From Prevotella sp902465605 (GTDB lineage: Bacteria > Bacteroidota > Bacteroidia > Bacteroidales > Bacteroidaceae), in contig CABQNT010000012.1 in assembly GCA_902465605.1 (NCBI GenBank), positions 38,088-102,087 on the forward strand: a stretch of DNA of 64,000 nucleotides. Direction: 5' to 3'. A program made the position numbers and the translations under genes. The notes under the pieces were generated by a model that did no database searches, was not told the DNA's origin, and saw only the letters and a program-made list of their open reading frames with translations. Shown here piece by piece: positions 44,394 to 53,304 of the stretch (position 1 is the stretch's first letter; each line of letters starts with the position of its first letter).

Positions 44394-44468
44394 CAAAATT
44401 AGTGCAAACCGAAAACAGAGAAAGTTCACTTTCTATGTTGAGGTGCAGCCTATTTTATGCAAAATTAC
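44394..44468 (-). promoter_or_regulatory. coaW promoter: one 66-bp cassette with two -7 boxes
   Basis: Minus-strand TAATTTTG boxes at 44467-44460 and 44401-44394 are exactly 66 bp apart. Between them lies the dyad GAAAGTgaACTTTC flanked by CCTCAACATA and CTCTGTTTTCGG. The same unit occurs twice in tandem upstream of the hexosaminidase gene. Confidence 0.65.
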
Positions 44469-44489
44469 AACATTATCAATAATTATTTG

Positions 44490-44497
44490 TACATTTG
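44490..44497 (+). promoter_or_regulatory. -7 box of the NUDIX-ligase pair
   Basis: TACATTTG about 25 bp before the ATG at 44522. The in-frame TTG at 44495 lies inside this box, which rules it out as the start. Confidence 0.55.
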
Positions 44498-44521
44498 AAG
44501 CAAAATAAAAACCAAGCAATC

Positions 44522-44926
44522 ATGGAAGAAAAGACATATCATGTGGTAGCTGCCATCATCAAAGACGGCGACAAATACTTGTGCATGCAGCGGGGACGCT
44601 CGCGCTATGCGTACATTTCAGAACACTGGGAGTTTCCTGGTGGGAAGGTTGAAGCGGGAGAATCTGACCACGAAGCATTGGTGAGAGAAATCAAGGAAGA
44701 AATGGATTGGGATGTCTTTGTGGGCAAAAAAGTGGGCACAGTGAAATTCCACTATCCCGATTTCAACATGCATCTCACGGCCTACCTTTGTAAAGGCGGT
44801 GACGGAGAGTTCAAGATGTTGGAACACTTGGACTACAAATGGCTCACCATCGATGAATTGCAAGACCTGAAATGGACGGAGGCTGACAGAAAACTGATAG
44901 AAATTCTCAAGTCAAATTCAATCTGA
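44522..44926 (+). CDS. NUDIX (MutT-like) nucleoside triphosphate pyrophosphohydrolase
   Basis: A 134-residue NUDIX hydrolase. It begins MEEKTYHVVAAIIKDGDKYL, then HWEFPGGKVEAGE and the NUDIX box whose key residues are Gly-Gly, Glu, and REIKEEM. It resembles the MutT-type pyrophosphohydrolases that remove damaged or non-canonical (d)NTPs such as 8-oxo-dGTP. Its stop shares one base with the start of the ligase gene, so the two are translationally coupled and may act in one repair function (inference). Confidence 0.93.
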   Translation: MEEKTYHVVAAIIKDGDKYLCMQRGRSRYAYISEHWEFPGGKVEAGESDHEALVREIKEEMDWDVFVGKKVGTVKFHYPDFNMHLTAYLCKGGDGEFKMLEHLDYKWLTIDELQDLKWTEADRKLIEILKSNSI

Positions 44927-46899
44927 TGACAAACGATTTACGGCAAAAGATGCAGCAGTTGGTTGAAGAGCTCAACCGTGCATCAGACAATTATTATAGC
45001 GGACGCACAGAGTCGATGACCGACTTTGAATGGGATGCCAAGTTTGATGAGCTGAAACGACTGGAACAAGAAAGTGGAATGGTGCTGCCAGACAGTCCCA
45101 CCACGAATGTTTCTGACGGCACAATCACCGGACAGAAAGAGGCACACGAGTTTCCAATGCTGTCACTGGCGAAGACCAAGAAGCCCGAAGAACTGGTAAA
45201 ATGGACTGAAGGACGACCGATATGGCTGTCGTGGAAGCTGGACGGTTTGACCCTCGTGGTGACTTATGACGATGGGAAACTCACCAAAGTGGTAACGCGT
45301 GGTAACGGACACATCGGCACCAACATCACCCATCTGGCTCCTGCCATTCAGGGAATTCCTGCCACCATCAAGGTCACAGGACATCTTGTGATTCGCGGAG
45401 AGGCTGTGATTTCGTACGCAGACTTTGAAGTATTCAACATGGAAGCAGATGAAGCATACGCCAACCCACGCAACCTCGCATCGGGATCGCTCACGCTGAA
45501 GGATGTCGAAGAGGTGAAACGGCGCAAGATACAGTGGGTTCCGTTCACGCTGGTGTACACCGAAAAGACGATAAACTCTTGGGGAGAACGCTTGGATTGG
45601 CTTAGAGAAATGGGCTTCAACGTAGTGAAACACGAACGCATCAGCGACCCTTCCATCCACAACGTGAACCAAGCCATTGAACAATGGACCAACCTGGTGA
45701 CCCACAACCAATGTCCCTTCCCCGTCGATGGCTTGGTTATCACGTTCGACGACACTGCCTTTGCTGCCACAGGCTCTATCACTGGGCATCATGCCACACG
45801 CGCCGGACTGGCCTTTAAGTGGCAAGATGAAGCGGCTACAACCGAACTTGAGAACATTGAATGGTCGTGCGCAGCGTCTACCATCTCACCCGTTGCGGTG
45901 TTCAAGCCAGTAGAATTGGAGGGAACAACCGTGAAAAAGGCATCGCTGTGCAACATCAGCGAGTGCGAAAGGTTGGGCATTGGCGGCCCCGGCAGCGTGC
46001 TGTCGGTAATCAAGGCGAATAAGATTATCCCGAAAGTGATTAAGGTTGTGCAAACCATTGGGGCGTTAGAGATACCGCACGAATGCCCCGTTTGCCATCA
46101 TCAAACACGCATCGACATCAGTAAGGCAAGCAGTACGCGCACCCTTCACTGCACCAACGAGGCCTGTCCGGCTAAACAATTGAAGAAATTCAATCGCTTT
46201 GTGTCGAAAAACGGCATGGACATCGATGGTATTTCAGAGCAAACGTTGGCCAAATTCATCAACTTAGGATGGCTCAACACCTACGCCGACATCTACCGTT
46301 TGCCCAATTATGCACAACAAATCGCGTCATTGGAAGGATTTGGAAACAAGTCGGCGGGCAACATGATGCGCTCTATTGAGAAGTCAAGGACTGTGGAAGC
46401 GCGCAAATTCCTCTATGCTTTGACCATTCCCATGTGTGGTGTTGACGCTTGTAAGCGCCTACTGGACGCTTATTCTTTGCACGAACTCATCAGCAAAGCC
46501 ATTGAGGCAGCCACACCAGAGGCATTTGCCAACATCCCTGGAATTGGTCCGGAAACATCGGCTTCGGTTGTAAATTGGTTCCAAGTGGAAGCAAACAGAA
46601 ACGTGGTTGATGAGCTATTGAAGATGTTAAACATTGAACAGCCGTCCACACAGCCTACAGGTGCGAGGTGCGAAGGCCTCACTTTCGTCATCACAGGCGA
46701 CGTCCATCACTACAAAAACCGCGCTGAGCTCAAGGCTTATATCGAAAATCAAGGCGGACATGTGACAGGAAGCGTGAGTAAATCGACCAACTACCTTATT
46801 AATAATAATGTGAACTCTACCTCCGGAAAGAATAAAAAAGCAAAAGAATTGGGGATAGAAATTATATCAGAAGATCAATTCAGGGAACAATTCACCTAA
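44926..46899 (+). CDS. Divergent NAD-dependent DNA ligase (LigA family)
   Basis: A 657-residue protein with full LigA architecture: Ia-like N-terminus (DNYYSGRTESMTDFEWD), nucleotidyltransferase domain with the lysine site WKLDG (Lys 104), IRGEAVI (Glu), ANPRNLASGS (Arg), OB fold, Cys4 zinc finger (Cys 387, 390, 409, 414), HhH repeats and a BRCT domain (about 579-657). It differs from canonical ligases where they are most conserved: Ser 102 in place of the Glu of ExKxDG, Thr 273 in place of the Lys of DGxVxK, and CAAST where VGRTG is usual. It may be a second, specialised ligase. Coupled to a NUDIX gene. Confidence 0.88.
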   Translation: MTNDLRQKMQQLVEELNRASDNYYSGRTESMTDFEWDAKFDELKRLEQESGMVLPDSPTTNVSDGTITGQKEAHEFPMLSLAKTKKPEELVKWTEGRPIWLSWKLDGLTLVVTYDDGKLTKVVTRGNGHIGTNITHLAPAIQGIPATIKVTGHLVIRGEAVISYADFEVFNMEADEAYANPRNLASGSLTLKDVEEVKRRKIQWVPFTLVYTEKTINSWGERLDWLREMGFNVVKHERISDPSIHNVNQAIEQWTNLVTHNQCPFPVDGLVITFDDTAFAATGSITGHHATRAGLAFKWQDEAATTELENIEWSCAASTISPVAVFKPVELEGTTVKKASLCNISECERLGIGGPGSVLSVIKANKIIPKVIKVVQTIGALEIPHECPVCHHQTRIDISKASSTRTLHCTNEACPAKQLKKFNRFVSKNGMDIDGISEQTLAKFINLGWLNTYADIYRLPNYAQQIASLEGFGNKSAGNMMRSIEKSRTVEARKFLYALTIPMCGVDACKRLLDAYSLHELISKAIEAATPEAFANIPGIGPETSASVVNWFQVEANRNVVDELLKMLNIEQPSTQPTGARCEGLTFVITGDVHHYKNRAELKAYIENQGGHVTGSVSKSTNYLINNNVNSTSGKNKKAKELGIEIISEDQFREQFT

Positions 46900-46912
46900 G
46901 GTTTTTCCTTTT

Positions 46913-47002
46913 CATCCCGCAACATCCGTCGCGTTGACAGCTGGACTCATCACGTCAAACACCTTGATGAACCAGCACGAACAGGACGCATGTTGCGGGA
47001 TG
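46913..47002. terminator. Long stem between ligase and DUF5020 genes
   Basis: CATCCCGCAACATCCGTC (46913-46930) pairs with GACGCATGTTGCGGGATG (46985-47002) with one mismatch, around a 54-nt loop, in a convergent gap. It probably separates the two transcripts, though no T run is obvious. Confidence 0.5.
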
Positions 47003-47013
47003 ATGGATATCAG

Positions 47014-47754
47014 TTAGAACGTCCACTTTGCAGCTAAAGTTGGAATGGCGTAGAACTTATTGTTCTTTCCATGGTCGTTCCAAACGAAATTATTGCTGAG
47101 TTCCACCTCTGAACCGATGCTCAGGTTAACCCCTTCCCAACCCTTGATGGCATTAAGGTTGACCCACAACTGTGGTTCAGACAAAAAGATGAAATTACCG
47201 TTTACATTCGAATTGTACCAAAGATCACAAAAACCGCTGAACGACATCAGGTTGTTGGCGAAGTTAATGCTCCACACTTCCGTGAGTTGCACACTGCTGA
47301 AAGCCTTCGCACCCATGTGCCTACTCTTGAAAAACTGCTTATACAACAATTGCACCGAGAAGGTTTTTGAGAAATTGTCGTTGTGCCAATTCCACGCACC
47401 ACCCAGCAATGCAGCATGTTGAAAGCGGGTTGCGTTCCAAGTTTTCTCATCAGAAGACAGTCCACCGTTATACTCAACGTGTGCGGCCCACTGCTTGTTG
47501 GGCGTCAGATTGAACTCACGGGATATCTCCCAATAAGCACCAGCCACGCCATCACGCTGATAATCGAGGTCAGTAAACATGTAAGTACTCCCCCACTTGT
47601 CTGCTTTGAACATTTCCACGGTTGTTGTTACCGACGGACGCCCACTCAACTCACTGTAGATGTTGTGGCCTAAATCGTAATGAAACTGTACGTTTTGTGC
47701 TACTGCCGACAGGCTCAGACCCGCCAAAAGCATGGTGATGATTTTTGTTTTCAT
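47014..47754 (-). CDS. DUF5020 outer-membrane barrel (Tsx-like)
   Basis: A 246-residue protein with signal peptide (MKTKIITMLLAGLSLSAVAQ) and an all-beta mature part with alternating aromatic strands, ending in a terminal strand AIPTLAAKWTF with a C-terminal Phe, as outer-membrane barrels do. The pattern (VQFHYDLGHN ... VTTTVEMFKADKWGSTYMFTD) fits DUF5020, related to the nucleoside channel Tsx. Ligand unknown. Promoter box TAACTTTG at 47799-47792. Confidence 0.85.
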   Translation of the reverse strand: MKTKIITMLLAGLSLSAVAQNVQFHYDLGHNIYSELSGRPSVTTTVEMFKADKWGSTYMFTDLDYQRDGVAGAYWEISREFNLTPNKQWAAHVEYNGGLSSDEKTWNATRFQHAALLGGAWNWHNDNFSKTFSVQLLYKQFFKSRHMGAKAFSSVQLTEVWSINFANNLMSFSGFCDLWYNSNVNGNFIFLSEPQLWVNLNAIKGWEGVNLSIGSEVELSNNFVWNDHGKNNKFYAIPTLAAKWTF

Positions 47755-47791
47755 ATCGATAAAATCGTGTTTTGTGATATATTGTCGGCTA

Positions 47792-47799
47792 CAAAGTTA
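47792..47799 (-). promoter_or_regulatory. -7 box of the DUF5020 gene
   Basis: TAACTTTG followed by TAGCC on the minus strand, about 38 bp before the ATG. Confidence 0.55.
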
Positions 47800-48031
47800 C
47801 GAAAACCGATGGAGTTTCATGCCCTATTTTTTCACAAATCATAGCATTTGTTTGCAAATACACCTGCAAACGACTACCTCTGTGCACCATTCCATCCCAT
47901 CAATCAAGGGTTGTTCGCACGCATGGAACACATGAAGAAAAAACATTTTTCACGTCTTTTCAATCTTTCTATCATTCACTTATTTCACATTATTTAAGGA
48001 ATTAGTGTCATTAACATTAATGCTTTTTTCT

Positions 48032-48039
48032 TACTTTTG
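48032..48039 (+). promoter_or_regulatory. -7 box of trmD
   Basis: TACTTTTG ending 7 bp before the ATG at 48047, implying a very short leader. Confidence 0.5.
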
Positions 48040-48046
48040 TCACAAT

Positions 48047-48751
48047 ATGAGAATCGACATCATTACAGTTTTGCCCGAAATGCTCGAGGGATTCGTCAAC
48101 GAATCCATTCTATTGCGAGCACAAAAGAAGGGATTAGCCGAGATACACCTACACCATTTGCGCGATTACACCACCGATAAATGGCGACGCGTGGACGATT
48201 ATCCGTACGGAGGCTTTGCCGGTATGGTGATGCAATGCGAACCCATAGACCGCTGTATCACCGCCTTGAAAGCCGAAAGGGAATACGATGAGGTGATTTT
48301 CACGTCGCCCGACGGTGAACAGTTCAACCAACAGGTGGCCAATGACCTATCCATGAAGGGCAACATCATCATTCTTTGCGGCCACTACAAAGGCATAGAC
48401 CAGCGCATTCGCGACCATCTAATCACTCGTGAGATTAGCATTGGCGACTACGTCTTAACGGGTGGCGAGCTGGCTGCGGCTGTGATGGCCGATGCCATCA
48501 TACGCCTTGTCCCAGGAGTAATCAGCGATGAGCAGAGCGCACTGAGCGACTCGTTCCAAGACAACATGCTCTCCGCCCCTATCTACACGCGCCCAGCCGA
48601 CTACAAAGGGTGGAAGGTTCCCGAGATATTGCTCAGCGGTAACGAGGCAAAAATCAAGAACTGGGAAATGGAACAGGCCTTAGAACGCACCCGCAGGCTG
48701 CGCCCCGACCTGCTGGAAGACACGCCCCAGAATCCTCAAGAACGTGATTGA
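48047..48751 (+). CDS. trmD: tRNA (guanine-N1-)-methyltransferase
   Basis: Makes m1G37 in tRNAs reading CNN/GGN codons, preventing +1 frameshifts. Knotted SPOUT fold: MRIDIITVLPEMLEGF, DYPYGGFAGMVMQCEPI, LCGHYKGIDQRIRDHL, SIGDYVLTGGELAAAVM and a C-terminal PADYKGWKVPEILLSGN arm. Length 234. The ATG at 48047 is the family start; an upstream frame to 48005 spans the promoter box and is rejected. Confidence 0.97.
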   Translation: MRIDIITVLPEMLEGFVNESILLRAQKKGLAEIHLHHLRDYTTDKWRRVDDYPYGGFAGMVMQCEPIDRCITALKAEREYDEVIFTSPDGEQFNQQVANDLSMKGNIIILCGHYKGIDQRIRDHLITREISIGDYVLTGGELAAAVMADAIIRLVPGVISDEQSALSDSFQDNMLSAPIYTRPADYKGWKVPEILLSGNEAKIKNWEMEQALERTRRLRPDLLEDTPQNPQERD

Positions 48752-48784
48752 CAAACTATTAAAACTATATTATCTTTAAAACCT

Positions 48785-49339
48785 ATGACTAAACTTATTG
48801 AGAAACCACAACCCTCATTTCCGGAAGCTGTAAGAAAAGGATGCAATCGACTTTTCGATTTCCATGGGCGCACACGTCGTTCAGACTTCTGGTGGTTTAT
48901 GTTAGCCTACATGGTATGCTATTTCATCCTAACCAATATCTGTAAGGCTTTCCTGCTACTACTGGCTGCCGCCATCTGTGACCTTGCTGTCTTATCACTT
49001 GCCCTTGCCATTACCGTGCGCCGATTGCAAGACCGTGGTGCCAGCAAATGGTGGGTTTACGCAAACTATGCATCAACAGTTGTTTACACACTGTATATTT
49101 ATGGAACAGGCATTGGCGAAGAATTGATGAGTGTCAATGCCAGTCCAGAAGCCAGCATGGGCATGCTCACCGACCCCACCTTCATCATCTCACTGATCGT
49201 TGTCATGATTACAGGTCTGGTAACGTTCGTGCTTTGCTTGCTGGATGGGAAACCCCAGCCTAATAAGTACGGCCCCTCACCCAAATACATCATTAAAGAA
49301 GAAACGACACACGAACAGCATCTTGAAGCAACAGCATAA
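48785..49339 (+). CDS. DUF805 membrane protein
   Basis: A 184-residue protein with the DUF805 opening FDFHGRTRRSDFWWF, four membrane helices (about 37-58, 60-78, 90-106, 134-153) and the closing DGKPQPNKYGPSP. An RRLQDRGASKWW motif sits after the second helix. Function unknown; found throughout bacteria. It begins 33 bp after trmD and may be cotranscribed. Confidence 0.9.
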   Translation: MTKLIEKPQPSFPEAVRKGCNRLFDFHGRTRRSDFWWFMLAYMVCYFILTNICKAFLLLLAAAICDLAVLSLALAITVRRLQDRGASKWWVYANYASTVVYTLYIYGTGIGEELMSVNASPEASMGMLTDPTFIISLIVVMITGLVTFVLCLLDGKPQPNKYGPSPKYIIKEETTHEQHLEATA

Positions 49340-49380
49340 GATATTGTTTATCCAAAAGATACAACATCTCTGGAAAAGCA

Positions 49381-50223
49381 CTATGATAAGGTTTCGCAGA
49401 AGGCATTGCCCAGCATAAAACCCTCTTGATACAACCGCTCCAGCCTGCCTATATCTTTCTCCATCCGTCCCACCTCCATGGGTCTTTGGGGCCTGATACA
49501 CACAACCTTCCCCAACTCCTCGAGCCGCTCCACCAGTTCCAGTTGCTTGTTGTAAGCTGCCACTCGGCGGCTCAGGGCCACGCGCAGACGGGGATATTTC
49601 TTATAAACAAAGGGAGGTATCTTCCGGTCGCGTTCCTTGCTGCGATAGCCTTTGTTGCGCGTCAAAATCACCACGTTCTGCGGATGCCCCGTCTCTATGG
49701 CCCGCATCACAGGAATAGAGTCGACGATGCCGCCATCGAGCATGGGTATGCCGTCTACCATCACAATCTTGCTAACATACGGCAGACTGCTCGAAGCGCG
49801 CACGATATCCAGCGAACGTTGCCGGTCGTTCGACTCCGTAAGGTACTCCGCTTGTCCCGTCAGACAGTTGGTAGTCACCATTTCGAAGGTCGCTGACCAC
49901 TGAAAAAACGTATCGAAATCGAATGGTAGGTATTCGTTTGGAAATTTATCGTACAACAATTCTTGGTCAAAGATGCAACCCTGTCTGAGTAAATGTCGCC
50001 AACCAATGTAACCATATTGAGACAAAAAGTCGATGTTAGACAAGCGCGCCCTGCGCGGTTGCCTGCTGATGTACGACATGCCATTACACGCACCGGCCGA
50101 CACGGCAACGACATGACGGAAATATACACCATGCTTCATGAAAGCATCCAGAACACCACTGGTAAACACGCCACGCATGCCTCCACCTTCCAACACCAGT
50201 CCTGTATTCCTCTCAATATGCAT
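49381..50223 (-). CDS. Patatin-like phospholipase
   Basis: A 280-residue serine hydrolase of the patatin fold (YjjU-like branch). Oxyanion loop LEGGGMRGVF, nucleophile Ser 42 in AVSAGACNG, and the catalytic Asp 163 in LDGGIVDSIP. The position before Val in the nucleophile elbow is Ala where GxSxG has Gly. The rest, including RASSSLPYVSKI, is typical. Probable acyl hydrolase acting on lipids; no signal peptide. Promoter box TAACTTTG at 50253-50246. Confidence 0.93.
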   Translation of the reverse strand: MHIERNTGLVLEGGGMRGVFTSGVLDAFMKHGVYFRHVVAVSAGACNGMSYISRQPRRARLSNIDFLSQYGYIGWRHLLRQGCIFDQELLYDKFPNEYLPFDFDTFFQWSATFEMVTTNCLTGQAEYLTESNDRQRSLDIVRASSSLPYVSKIVMVDGIPMLDGGIVDSIPVMRAIETGHPQNVVILTRNKGYRSKERDRKIPPFVYKKYPRLRVALSRRVAAYNKQLELVERLEELGKVVCIRPQRPMEVGRMEKDIGRLERLYQEGFMLGNAFCETLS

Positions 50224-50245
50224 AAAAACAAGTTATTTATTGCCA

Positions 50246-50253
50246 CAAAGTTA
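50246..50253 (-). promoter_or_regulatory. -7 box of the patatin gene
   Basis: TAACTTTG followed by TGGC on the minus strand, about 22 bp before the ATG at 50223. Confidence 0.55.
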
Positions 50254-50275
50254 CAATTTTTCAATCACTTTTTAT

Positions 50276-50283
50276 TATCTTTG
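50276..50283 (+). promoter_or_regulatory. -7 box of the PepP-type peptidase gene
   Basis: TATCTTTG followed by CCG, giving a leader of about 90 nt before the ATG at 50376. The promoter is back to back with that of the patatin gene. Confidence 0.55.
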
Positions 50284-50375
50284 CCGAGAATAAGGTTGTC
50301 GCGGACGACAAATCACCGTTTTGTAATATCCATGACAAGCCGCAACAGATTACTACACTAACAAAAATTATTATC

Positions 50376-51785
50376 ATGTTCGACCAACAAACTTACATAA
50401 GACGCCGCGCCCAACTGAAAAAAGAAGTGGGCCAAGGCATCATCATCCTGTTTGGCAACAACGAATCGCCTGCCAACGGACCCTTTAACGGTTATCATCC
50501 TTTCCGTCAAGACTCTTCGTTTCTGTATTATTTCGGACAGAACAGAGACGGACTCGTGGGCGTCATCGATATCGACAACGACACCGAGACCTTGATTGGC
50601 GACGACATCGACATAGAAGACATCGTTTGGTTTGGCTCTGTTGACAGCGTCAAGGACATGGCCGAACAAGTTGGAGTGAAGAACTCGGCCCCGATGAAGC
50701 ATCTCAAAACCCTCTGCAACGCAGCCATCGGCAGCAAGCGCAAAATACATTTTCTGCCGCCTTACCGCCACGATATCAAGTTGCAGATATACGATTTGCT
50801 GGGCATTCATCCCAGTCAGCAGAAAGAAAGCGCCTCACTCGATCTCATCAAGGCTGTCGTAAAGATGCGTTCTGCTAAGGAACCGCAGGAGATTGAAGAA
50901 CTGGAACGCGCGGCGAAGATTGGCTATCTGATGCACACCACGGCCATGCGCCTGACCAAACCCGGCGTAACCGAGAAGTTTGTAGGCGGGCAGGTCGACG
51001 GCATCGCCAACTCGTATGGCGCCATGGTGAGCTTCCCAACCATCTTCTCGCAGCACGGCGAAATCATGCACGGCAATCCCTCACTGGCCAAACTTGAAGC
51101 CGGAAGGCTGGCACTGTGTGATGCCGGAGCTGAAACGGTGAACAATTATTGTTCGGACAACACCCGCACCTTCCCCGTTAACGGCAAGTACACCCAACGA
51201 CAGCTGGAGATTTACAGCATTGTAGAGGCTTGCCACGACCACGCACTCGAAGTTGCAAAACCAGGAGTCAAATACATGGACGTGCATTTCTCTGTATGCA
51301 AACTCATGACAGACCGCCTGAAAGAGCTGGGACTGATGAAAGGTGACACCGAAGAGGCTGTTAGAGCTGGTGCTCATGCCATGTTCTTGCCGCACGGACT
51401 GGGCCACATGATGGGCATGGACGTACACGACATGGAAGCTTTGGGGCAAATCTACGTGGGATTTGACGATGAAACTCGTCCCAATCTCGAACAATTCGGC
51501 ACCAATGCCCTGCGCATGGGACGGCGCTTAGAAGAAGGATTTGTTGTGACAGACGAACCAGGCATCTACTTTATTCCTGCCCTCATTGACGAATGGAAGG
51601 CCTCCGGGCATTGTGCAGAATTCCTGAACTTTGACAAGTTGGAAACGTACAAAGATTTTGGAGGTATTCGTATTGAAGACGATATCCTAATTACCAAAGA
51701 CGGATGCCGCTTCCTTGGAAAAGACCGCATACCCTATCATCCCAAAGATGTAGAAGCATTTATGGCTAACAATTCAACTAAATAA
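50376..51785 (+). CDS. pepP: Aminopeptidase P (M24B metallopeptidase)
   Basis: Removes N-terminal residues preceding Pro. It has an N-terminal creatinase-like domain (to about 170, with DSSFLYYFGQ) and a pita-bread catalytic domain. The five metal ligands are visible in DAGAETVNNYCSDNTRTFP (two Asp), HGLGHMMGMDVHD (His), VVTDEPGIYF (Glu) and GGIRIEDDIL (Glu). Length 469 is normal. It is followed 22 bp later by a secreted cysteine peptidase gene, suggesting a joint role in peptide use. Confidence 0.95.
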   Translation: MFDQQTYIRRRAQLKKEVGQGIIILFGNNESPANGPFNGYHPFRQDSSFLYYFGQNRDGLVGVIDIDNDTETLIGDDIDIEDIVWFGSVDSVKDMAEQVGVKNSAPMKHLKTLCNAAIGSKRKIHFLPPYRHDIKLQIYDLLGIHPSQQKESASLDLIKAVVKMRSAKEPQEIEELERAAKIGYLMHTTAMRLTKPGVTEKFVGGQVDGIANSYGAMVSFPTIFSQHGEIMHGNPSLAKLEAGRLALCDAGAETVNNYCSDNTRTFPVNGKYTQRQLEIYSIVEACHDHALEVAKPGVKYMDVHFSVCKLMTDRLKELGLMKGDTEEAVRAGAHAMFLPHGLGHMMGMDVHDMEALGQIYVGFDDETRPNLEQFGTNALRMGRRLEEGFVVTDEPGIYFIPALIDEWKASGHCAEFLNFDKLETYKDFGGIRIEDDILITKDGCRFLGKDRIPYHPKDVEAFMANNSTK

Positions 51786-51807
51786 TTTATTAAAACTATT
51801 CAAAAAC

Positions 51808-53010
51808 ATGAAGAAATTTTTAATGTTCGCCCTCTTGGCCATTATGACAACGGGCGCACAGGCAGCTAAGAAAAAGACTGCCCCCAAAAACAACAAGCCG
51901 GTATTTACTGTTGTTAAGCAAAACAAGATTACCAGTATCAAGGATCAGAACCGCAGCGGTACGTGCTGGGCTTATTCTACCTTGAGCTTCTTGGAAAGCG
52001 AAATCTTGAAAAAAACAGGGAAAACGTACGACCTATGCGAGATGTTCGTAGCACACAAAACATACCAAGACCGAGCTGAAAAGGCTGTACGCATGCACGG
52101 TGATGTTAGTTTTGCACAAGGAGGTAGCACATACGACCCTGTTTATTGTTGGCAACACTATGGCATGGTTCCCGAAACAGCGATGCCATTGCCTGGTACA
52201 ATGACAGGTGACTCGTTGGCTAACTTTAGCGAATTCTTTGAACTCTTGACACCATACGTTGAAACAATAGCAAAAAGTAAGCAAAAGAAAATTTCTTCTG
52301 CATGGAAAAAAGGAATGGTAGGAATTCTTGATGCTTACCTTGGCAAAACTCCTGAAACATTTACTTACGAAGGAAAAACCTACACACCACAATCGTTTGC
52401 AGCAAGTCTGGGACTGGACATGAACGACTACGTACACTTCACCAGCTACACACACCACCCCTTCTGGACGCAATTTGCTGTTGAAGTTCAAGACAACTGG
52501 CGCTGGCCTTTGAGCTGGAATATCCCCATTGACGACATTTGCAGGATTATCGACAATGCGCTTGACAACGGTTATACCGTAGCATGGGGTGGTGACGTGT
52601 CGGAAGACGGATTCACACGCAATGGTTTAGGTATTGCTTACGACCTGAAGAAAGCCCGCGATTTGTCTGGAACAGACGCTGATCGCTGGGTGAAAATGTC
52701 CAACTCCTCAAAGAAAGCAAAAGCAGATTCATTAGGTATCAATGCTCCTGAAGTTGTTCCTACACAAGAGATGCGCCAAATAGCGTTCGACAATTGGGAA
52801 ACAACCGATGACCACGGCATGCACATCTTTGGTATCGCTAAGGACCAAAATGGCAAAGAATACTACATGGTGAAGAACTCTTGGGGAGAAAGTGGCAAGT
52901 ATAAAGGTATTTGGTATATGACCAAGGCTTTCGTTGCTTACAAGACCATGGACTTCATGGTGAACAAGAATGCCGTTCCACAAGACATCCGCAAGAAGAT
53001 TAACTTGTAA
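51808..53010 (+). CDS. Exported C1-family cysteine peptidase (bleomycin hydrolase-like)
   Basis: A 400-residue peptidase of the C1B / aminopeptidase C type with a signal peptide (MKKFLMFALLAIMTTGAQA), so periplasmic or extracellular unlike the cytosolic PepC. Catalytic Cys in DQNRSGTCWAYSTLSF, His in TTDDHGMHIFGIAKD and Asn in YMVKNSWGESGKYKG. Between them is the insert typical of bleomycin hydrolases (YDPVYCWQHYGMVPE). It follows pepP and ends in a strong terminator. Confidence 0.93.
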   Translation: MKKFLMFALLAIMTTGAQAAKKKTAPKNNKPVFTVVKQNKITSIKDQNRSGTCWAYSTLSFLESEILKKTGKTYDLCEMFVAHKTYQDRAEKAVRMHGDVSFAQGGSTYDPVYCWQHYGMVPETAMPLPGTMTGDSLANFSEFFELLTPYVETIAKSKQKKISSAWKKGMVGILDAYLGKTPETFTYEGKTYTPQSFAASLGLDMNDYVHFTSYTHHPFWTQFAVEVQDNWRWPLSWNIPIDDICRIIDNALDNGYTVAWGGDVSEDGFTRNGLGIAYDLKKARDLSGTDADRWVKMSNSSKKAKADSLGINAPEVVPTQEMRQIAFDNWETTDDHGMHIFGIAKDQNGKEYYMVKNSWGESGKYKGIWYMTKAFVAYKTMDFMVNKNAVPQDIRKKINL

Positions 53011-53050
53011 AGGGCTGGGGCCAAAAGCCGCCACCCTACATAACATTTAC

Positions 53051-53085
53051 AGACCGCTTACCCGCCGTGGGTAAGCGGTCTTTTT
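53051..53085 (+). terminator. Terminator of the pepP-C1 peptidase operon
   Basis: AGACCGCTTACCC and GGGTAAGCGGTCT pair perfectly over 13 bp around GCCGT, followed by a T run. Confidence 0.93.
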
Positions 53086-53304
53086 GTTCAGGACACCCTA
53101 AATGCACATGATGAGTTGAAATCTGGGTATCAAACAGTTTTGAATTTGAATGCATCGTAATAAAAAAATATTTGAAAGAAAAGCAATGGAATATGACAAA
53201 TATTTTGTATCTTTACACGCAAAATAGCTTACAAATCCCATGAAATTCACACCCGCATCCATTCTATGCGGACACGGTAAGACAAAATAAAAAAAATAAT
53301 ATAA

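Noticed and set aside
49381..50223. Patatin as inactive because Ala replaces the first Gly of GxSxG
   Set aside because: Ser, Asp and the oxyanion glycines are all present, and this position tolerates variation in the family.
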